Source: Deltaproteobacteria bacterium (GTDB taxonomy: Bacteria; Myxococcota_A; UBA9042). From it: a stretch of 64,000 nucleotides of DNA. Of this stretch, positions 59,024 to 64,000 are shown piece by piece. The position numbers were made by a program, and so were the translations under genes. The number at the start of each line of letters is the position of its first letter. Positions within the stretch are counted from its first letter, which is position 1. Below the pieces are notes generated by a model. It did not search any database, was not told the DNA's origin, and saw only the letters and a program-made list of their open reading frames with translations. The stretch lies in contig JACKFC010000008.1 of assembly GCA_020632665.1 (NCBI GenBank), positions 62,001 to 126,000 on the forward strand, written 5' to 3'.

Positions 59024-60868
59024 GTGACCAGTCAGGTGGTCCAAAATCCGGCGAACAGCCGAGCCGAGCGGCGGAAGAAATTCGCCGCGACGGTCGCGAT
59101 TATCAAGGAGGACCCGCACGACGTGCGGGCCCGCCTTTCGGTGATCGAGCTGTTGCAGGAAGAGGGCCGCACCGACGAGGCCGTCCAAGAGATGATGCGC
59201 GTCGCCGCCGTCTATGCGCGGCGTGGCGTGCCGATCAAGGCGGTCGCGGTGATGCGCACCGCGGTCAAGCTGCGGCCCGAGCGCGCCGACGTCCGCATGG
59301 CGTACGGTGAGGTCTTCGAGAAGCTCAAGATGGTCGACGACGCGGCGCGCGAATTCCGCGCTGCGTGGGACCTCTTCCTGCAGCAGAACAACCTCGGCGG
59401 CGGGCTCGATGCGCTCGGCCACCTGCTGCAGCTCGACCCGGCTTTCGTTCCCGGCCACGTCGTCTATGGCGAGGCCCTGGGACGCGCCGGGCGGGTCGAG
59501 CAGGCGGCCGAGGTCTTTCGCCGTTTGGCCGACCATTTGCTCTCGCTCGGCGCCACCGCCGATTGGGAGAAGGTCGCCGAGCGCGCGGTCTTCTTCGATC
59601 CGTCCGATGTGACCTTGGCCCACGACCTGGCGCTGCACTACGTCCGCACCGGGCGTCACGCGGCGGCGTTGGCGAAGTTGATCGTCTGCTTCGAGGCGGA
59701 GCCGAACGACGGCGAGCTGACCGAGCTCATCGTCGAGGTACTCGAGGCGCTCGGCCAGCCCGAGCGCGCCGCGGCCTTGTTGCGCGTGCAGGTGGGTCGC
59801 TACCGCCGCGGTGGGTTGGAGAGGGAGGCCCAGACCGCGCTCGAGCGGCTGGCCGGCCTCGACCCCGACGACCCCGAGGCGCGCGCCGCCGTCGGCGCCG
59901 ACGCCGGCGCGGTCGCTGCGGGCGCGGTGATCGCGTTGGCGCAGGAATCCGGCATCTATCCGGCGGTTCAGGTCGAAGAGGACGACGAGCCGGGCTTCGG
60001 CTCGGGGCCAGCTCCGAGCCGCCCCGCCGCGTCGCGGCCGCCGCCCGTGCCGGTCGCGGACGAGGCGCCGCCGCTGCCGGTCGCTGCGCTCGAGCCCGAC
60101 TTCGGCTCGCGTGGTGGCGCGGCCTTCGAATCGCAGTCGTTCCCGATCGACTCCGAGGACTTCGGCAACGGCTTGCCGCTGCCCGTGGCGCGGGCCCCGG
60201 AGCCCGCTCCGGTCCGCAAGCGCGCAGAGTTCTCGGCCACCGCGCCGGAGCGGCCGAGTATGCGCCGCACAGTCTCGCGGCCGACGCTGACCCGGGTCGG
60301 CCAAGCCTCCGGCGGTCGCCCCGTCAGTGGCGCGTCGGCGACTGAGGCGCTCGATGCGACCGCGCCGTTGATCCCGATCCCCGAGCGCGCCGCTCCGCGC
60401 CTGCCGACCCGGCAGCGCGCGCCTTCGAGCGGCGTGGTGGTCGGCCGCGCCGACGATGACGAGGCAGGGTTCGACGGGCCCGAGTCGGATCGGACCATCA
60501 TCGACCCCTCGGTGCTCGCCGCGGTCCGCACGCTGGGCGAGGCGCCGTCGCTGGCGATGCCGGCGTCGCGTCCGACCGAGCCGCAGCTCGAGCCACCCGC
60601 CGACCCGCGCGCGTCGCGCCCGCTGCTCAACGCGCGCCGCCGCAGCAACAACCTGCCCAGGCCCAAGCTCGTCCGCAGCAGCGCGACCAGTGGCGCCGAG
60701 CCGGCGGGCCGCAGCGTCAGCAACGACCTCAAGACGCTCGATTTCTTCATCGAGCGCGGCTTCTACGAGTCTGCCGTCGCGCTCTTTGCCGAACTGGAGC
60801 GCCGCCATCCGAACAGCGAGGAGCTGCGCGTGCGGTCCGCCCGCATCGCTGCGATGGCGAGGCGATGA
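59024..60868 (+). CDS. TPR-rich cytoplasmic protein with disordered linker
   Basis: 614 aa from GTG 59024 (GAGGGG upstream). Residues 1-290 are tandem TPR-like helix pairs (RLSVIELLQEEGRTDEAVQEMMRVAAVYARRG, GLDALGHLLQLDPAFVPGHVVYGEALGRAGR, AALAKLIVCFEAEPNDGELTELIVEVLEALGQ). Residues about 310-560 are Pro/Ala/Arg/Ser-rich and probably disordered. A short final helix-turn-helix (TLDFFIERGFYESAVALFAELERRHPNSEELRVR) is another TPR. No signal peptide. Its stop overlaps the next start (ATGA). It may be a scaffold acting with the coiled-coil protein. Confidence 0.78.
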   Translation: MTSQVVQNPANSRAERRKKFAATVAIIKEDPHDVRARLSVIELLQEEGRTDEAVQEMMRVAAVYARRGVPIKAVAVMRTAVKLRPERADVRMAYGEVFEKLKMVDDAAREFRAAWDLFLQQNNLGGGLDALGHLLQLDPAFVPGHVVYGEALGRAGRVEQAAEVFRRLADHLLSLGATADWEKVAERAVFFDPSDVTLAHDLALHYVRTGRHAAALAKLIVCFEAEPNDGELTELIVEVLEALGQPERAAALLRVQVGRYRRGGLEREAQTALERLAGLDPDDPEARAAVGADAGAVAAGAVIALAQESGIYPAVQVEEDDEPGFGSGPAPSRPAASRPPPVPVADEAPPLPVAALEPDFGSRGGAAFESQSFPIDSEDFGNGLPLPVARAPEPAPVRKRAEFSATAPERPSMRRTVSRPTLTRVGQASGGRPVSGASATEALDATAPLIPIPERAAPRLPTRQRAPSSGVVVGRADDDEAGFDGPESDRTIIDPSVLAAVRTLGEAPSLAMPASRPTEPQLEPPADPRASRPLLNARRRSNNLPRPKLVRSSATSGAEPAGRSVSNDLKTLDFFIERGFYESAVALFAELERRHPNSEELRVRSARIAAMARR

Positions 60869-61860
60869 AGCGCGATTTTGCGGCGTTGACGCCGCCGCCG
60901 ATCGAGGCTGGCAGCACGACCGAGTTGACCCGCCGGGAAGAGGCGCTGGCGGAATCCGAACTCGAAGCAGCGCTCATCGACGCACGTCTGCGCGGCCGCG
61001 AGGCCGGCCTGGAGGCGCAGCGGCAGGCGCTCGAAGCGCGCGCCGGCTGGATCGAGGGTGTGGCCTCGACGTTGGAGCGTTTTCGCGCCGATCACGACGC
61101 CAACACGCGGAGCGAGCACTTGCACGGGTTGGGTGCGGGCCAGGCCAGGCAGGAGGCCGACCTGGACGCCTACGTCCGCCGCTCGTCGACGTTGATGCTG
61201 GCCCGTGCGGCGATGATCGCGACCCGCGAAGAGCTCCTCGCCCGCCGTCGGGCGCAGCAGCAGGGCCGTGGCCGCGAGATCGACGAGCTCGAGGCGGCGC
61301 TGGTCCGGGTCGAGGTTCGCCTGGCTGCGCGGGAGCGCTTGCTCCTCGCGGCGGTGCGCGAGCAAGAGGCGCTGGCCGCCCAGTTGGGGACCGACACGCC
61401 GCCGCTGCCGCCGCGTCCGGCTGCGGCGATCGAGGCCTCGCATCGGCACGCTCCGACCGAGCCGATGACCGCCGCCGAGTCGCTGCAGCTCGACGCCAGC
61501 GCGATCCGCGTCGCCCGTCGCGCGTCGGGGGCCCACCGCGCGCCCCCGGTCCTCGACATCCAGCCCGTGGTGGCGCCGCCAGCGAGCCTCTTCATCGGCC
61601 GCGAGGCGCTGGTCCGCGGCGATCTCGAGATCGATCCCAAGGGCCGCACCGTCCTCGCCTCCCTCTTCGCCCCGCCGTCGATCGGCGCGACCTTGGAGCT
61701 GCGCGGGCAAGATCCGAGCGCCGGCCCGCTGGCCCTGCCGGCCGTCGTGCGTCGGGTCATCCCCGGCGGCGACGGTGGCCCGTCGGCGGTGATCTTGGCG
61801 CCCACTGGTTGGGGGCAGGCCGATTGGCAGCGGCTCGACGCCCTGCTGCGGCAGCTCTGA
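60865..61860 (+). CDS. Coiled-coil protein with a beta-rich C-terminal domain
   Basis: 331 aa; ATG 60865 overlaps the TPR gene stop. Residues about 15-175 are charged coiled coil (RREEALAESELEAALIDARL, EIDELEAALVRVEVRLAARERLL). After a Pro-rich linker the last 100 residues are beta-rich (SLFIGREALVRGDLEIDPKG, ATLELRGQDPSAGPLALPAVVRRVIPGGDGGPSAVI). The strand layout recalls a PilZ barrel, but the RxxxR and D-x-S-x-x-G motifs are absent, so the resemblance is weak. Function unknown, probably a partner of the TPR protein. Confidence 0.7.
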   Translation: MKRDFAALTPPPIEAGSTTELTRREEALAESELEAALIDARLRGREAGLEAQRQALEARAGWIEGVASTLERFRADHDANTRSEHLHGLGAGQARQEADLDAYVRRSSTLMLARAAMIATREELLARRRAQQQGRGREIDELEAALVRVEVRLAARERLLLAAVREQEALAAQLGTDTPPLPPRPAAAIEASHRHAPTEPMTAAESLQLDASAIRVARRASGAHRAPPVLDIQPVVAPPASLFIGREALVRGDLEIDPKGRTVLASLFAPPSIGATLELRGQDPSAGPLALPAVVRRVIPGGDGGPSAVILAPTGWGQADWQRLDALLRQL

Positions 61861-61885
61861 TCTGCTGCATCGACCTGGATTGGGG

Positions 61886-62899
61886 CTAGAGCGTGTGCTC
61901 GAGGCTCGGCAGCGCCGCTGCGTCGGCGCCGAAGAGCGACTGCACCAGCGCGGCCATATCGTCCGGCATCGCAGCGTGAAAGCGCATCATCTCGCCGCTG
62001 CTCGGGTGGTGGAAGCCGAGCGCGTAGGCGTGCAGGGCCTGGCGCTCGATCCGGCCGATCGCGGCGATCTCGGGGATGGTCGCCGGCGTCCGCGGGTGGT
62101 TGCGGACCCCGCCGTAGAGGACGTCGCCGACGATCGGGTGGCCGCGCTCGGCCAGGTGCATGCGGATCTGATGCGTCCGGCCGGTCTCGAGCGTGACCAC
62201 GACCAAGCTCGCCATCGCCGAGCGGGCGCGGACGTAGACGTGCGACACCGCGCGCCGCTCGCTGCCCTCGCGCGTCTTGCCGCTGAAGCGCCGGCGGTCG
62301 CGCGGATGGCGGCCGTGCCCGCTCTCGACCGTGAAGCGCTCGGCCGCGATCTTGCCCAGCGCGACGGCGACGTAGCGGCGCTCGATGGTGTGCTTGGCGA
62401 AATCCGCGGCGAGCCGCGCGTGGGCGACCGGCGTCTTGCTCACCACCAACAGGCCGGAGGTATCTTTGTCGATCCGGTGCACCAACCCAGGGCGCTCCGG
62501 CGCGCCGACCTCGTCGAGCTCCGGCAGGTGCGCCAACAACGCGTTGACCAACGTCTCGTCCGGGTGTCCGGCACCCGGGTGGACCACCAATCCGGCCGGC
62601 TTGTCGATGACCAACAGGTCGTCGTCCTCGTAGACGATGGTCAGCTCGGCGTCGTGCCAAGGCTCGAGCTCCGAAGGCGGCGGCGGCTCGAGCCGAACCG
62701 TCACCTGCCAGCCTTCTTGCACCCGCAGCGCCGGCTTGAGCCGTCGCGCGGCGACCCCTTCGACCTGCACCCGCCCGGCGGCGATATGTTGCGCCGCACG
62801 GGCGCGGCTCAAGGCGTCGACCCGGGTCTGCAGCAGCGCGTCGAGGCGCATCCCGGCGGCGTCGGCGTCCACCGTGAGGTTGAAGATCTCCTCGTTCAT
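61886..62899 (-). CDS. rluD: RluD-family 23S rRNA pseudouridine synthase
   Basis: 337 aa. An N-terminal S4 RNA-binding domain (GMRLDALLQTRVDALSRARAAQHIAAGRVQVEGV) is followed by the RluA-type catalytic domain with the key Asp in GLVHRIDKDTSGLLVVSKT, then FAKHTIERRYVAVALGKI and GRTHQIRMHLAERGHPIVGD. It converts specific uridines in large-subunit rRNA helix 69 to pseudouridine in E. coli RluD; the exact target here is inferred. ATG 62899 overlaps the stop of the upstream TPR gene (ATGA). Confidence 0.93.
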   Translation of the reverse strand: MNEEIFNLTVDADAAGMRLDALLQTRVDALSRARAAQHIAAGRVQVEGVAARRLKPALRVQEGWQVTVRLEPPPPSELEPWHDAELTIVYEDDDLLVIDKPAGLVVHPGAGHPDETLVNALLAHLPELDEVGAPERPGLVHRIDKDTSGLLVVSKTPVAHARLAADFAKHTIERRYVAVALGKIAAERFTVESGHGRHPRDRRRFSGKTREGSERRAVSHVYVRARSAMASLVVVTLETGRTHQIRMHLAERGHPIVGDVLYGGVRNHPRTPATIPEIAAIGRIERQALHAYALGFHHPSSGEMMRFHAAMPDDMAALVQSLFGADAAALPSLEHTL

Positions 62900-64000
62900 T
62901 TGCCCGCTTTCTTCGCCTTGGCCATCCGGTGCACGCGCTGGATCAGGTTCTCGATCTTCTGCTTGCTCGCGTCGTCCTGCGCCGAGAGCTTGAGCTTGCC
63001 AAGCGTCTGCAGCAGCGGGCCCTCCTGGCTCGGATCGACGTCCATCGTGACGCCGGTCTCGTGCCACGCCTTCTTCCAATCGCCGGCCTGGGCGAGCGCC
63101 AGGGCGTAGGCGCGCTTGAGCGAGCCGTCGCCGCTGCCGGCCAGCGCTGCCGCCTGACCGTAGGCCTTGGCCGCCTCGGCATGGTTGCCGGCCCGGGTCC
63201 AGGCCTCTCCGACCGACTTCCACCCGGCCAGCCGCGCCTTGTGCACGCGCTCGCCGTCACGCGCCCGCCGCTGCCGGGCGCCGGGCTGGCGATCGTCGAT
63301 CTTGGCCGCCTGCACGTTGCGTACGCCGAAGGCGCGCACCTTGGCGACGTCGGCCCAGCGGCCCTTGGCTTCGTAGGCGCTCTCGAGGTTGTCGAGGAAT
63401 TGCTTGTTCTGCCGGTGCCGCTCGAGGAAGGGCTCGAGCGCGGCGATCGTCTCGTCGAAGCGACGGGCCCGGTTCAGCCAGCGTGCGCGGGTGTTGAGCG
63501 CGTAGGCCTCGTCGGGCTTGAGCGCCAGCGCCGCGTCGAGCGCTTTCTGCATCTTCACCTCGTCGCCGGCCTTCTGCGCGAAGAGCGCGAGGTTGACCCA
63601 GGCGTTGAGCAGGTTGGGGTAGAGCCGGAGCGAGCGCTCGATGGCGTCGATCGCCTTGGGCATATTGCCGAGCGAGTTGTGGCAGAGCCCCTCGATGAAG
63701 TGGTTCTGGAAGTCGTCGCCGTTGAGGGCGACCGCACGCTCGATCTCGATCAACGCCGCGCCGGCCTGGCCGCGCTTCTGCTTGCTGCGGGCGAATGTGA
63801 AGCCTTTCTCTGCTTCGAGTAGGCGGTCGTTCTCCCAGTGGACGAAGCCGACGCTCAGCACCGCCGCGACCAGCAGCGCGAGCAGCGCCCCGCCCTGCAG
63901 CGGCTGCGGCTGCGGCATCCGCGCCGACGCCGCTGTGCCGTCGTCATCGGCCTCGAAGACCTCGGGGTAGGCGTCCTCGTGCCGGCGCCGGACGAAGGCA
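62896..64000 (-). CDS. TPR membrane protein, 5' end outside the window
   Basis: 368 codons are visible. The frame stays open to the right edge, so the start is probably upstream; an internal Met at 63918 has no ribosome binding site. A short acidic N-terminal part (EVFEADDDG) precedes one transmembrane helix (GALLALLVAAVLSVGFVHW), then TPR pairs fill the rest (GAALIEIERAVALNGDDFQNHFIEG, AIDAIERSLRLYPNLLNAWVNLALFAQKAG, AKAYGQAAALAGSGDGSLKRAYALALAQAGDW), ending in a basic tail (AKAKKAGK). It is coupled to rluD by ATGA. Partner proteins are unknown. Confidence 0.8.
   Translation of the reverse strand, partial: AFVRRRHEDAYPEVFEADDDGTAASARMPQPQPLQGGALLALLVAAVLSVGFVHWENDRLLEAEKGFTFARSKQKRGQAGAALIEIERAVALNGDDFQNHFIEGLCHNSLGNMPKAIDAIERSLRLYPNLLNAWVNLALFAQKAGDEVKMQKALDAALALKPDEAYALNTRARWLNRARRFDETIAALEPFLERHRQNKQFLDNLESAYEAKGRWADVAKVRAFGVRNVQAAKIDDRQPGARQRRARDGERVHKARLAGWKSVGEAWTRAGNHAEAAKAYGQAAALAGSGDGSLKRAYALALAQAGDWKKAWHETGVTMDVDPSQEGPLLQTLGKLKLSAQDDASKQKIENLIQRVHRMAKAKKAGK

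Overview
This is a high-G+C bacterial window that best fits the Myxococcota (deltaproteobacterial) type. Evidence is the many lipoproteins with Cys-rich CDDGNPC repeats, RCC1 and Kelch-like surface proteins, PilZ, TPR and kinase-like architectures, matrixin proteases with hydrophobic-Arg sorting tails, and a LexA operator that fits the Myxococcus-type box as I remember it. It carries the chromosome-origin neighbourhood: dnaA, dnaN and recF on the minus strand, diverging from rpmH-rnpA-yidD-yidC-jag on the plus strand. A DnaA-box-like cluster sits between dnaA and dnaN.

Layout. 0-6.3 kb: a truncated secreted-protein gene, a degenerate PHP-like gene, a VOC protein, RNase P RNA (minus strand), a cyclophilin and lexA with its own SOS box. 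4.1-6.8 kb: an accessory patch of lower G+C with a D12 adenine methyltransferase, an AAA ATPase and a PIN-like gene broken by an in-frame amber codon. 6.9-11.3 kb: a PpiC lipoprotein with two small membrane proteins, an outer-membrane-like protein, trmL and a degenerate FAD-linked oxidase. 11.4-21.8 kb: a giant Cys-rich lipoprotein, a CPBP protease coupled to a PilZ protein, and a two-gene beta-oxidation operon (fadN-like and thiolase).

22.1-29.9 kb is the most unusual part. It is a six-gene, tightly overlapping minus-strand operon of unrecognised proteins: three divergent paralogues, a 101-aa protein, a 1097-aa protein with a hydrophobic hairpin, and a lipoprotein. A REP-like repeat lies at its 3' side and an IS4/IS701-type insertion sequence at its 5' side. 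The IS is complete, with 14-bp inverted repeats and a CTAG target duplication that contains the stop codon of the next gene.

29.9-44.1 kb runs on the minus strand from the origin: dnaA, dnaN, recF, murA (active-site Cys replaced by Asp, predicting fosfomycin insensitivity), proB, a Kelch-like lipoprotein, a membrane-anchored hydrolase and a second giant Cys-rich lipoprotein ending in RCC1 repeats. 44.3-47.7 kb is the ribosomal protein L34, RNase P protein and membrane-insertase cluster. 47.8-54.2 kb holds lipoproteins and a membrane-spanning pseudokinase with TolA-like Ala-rich repeats on both sides of the membrane. 54.2-64 kb has trxB, murI, a double-matrixin fusion, aroQ, efp, a TPR/coiled-coil pair, rluD and a truncated TPR membrane protein.

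No tRNA, rRNA or CRISPR array was seen. All functional calls rest on reading motifs by eye; no database search was possible.
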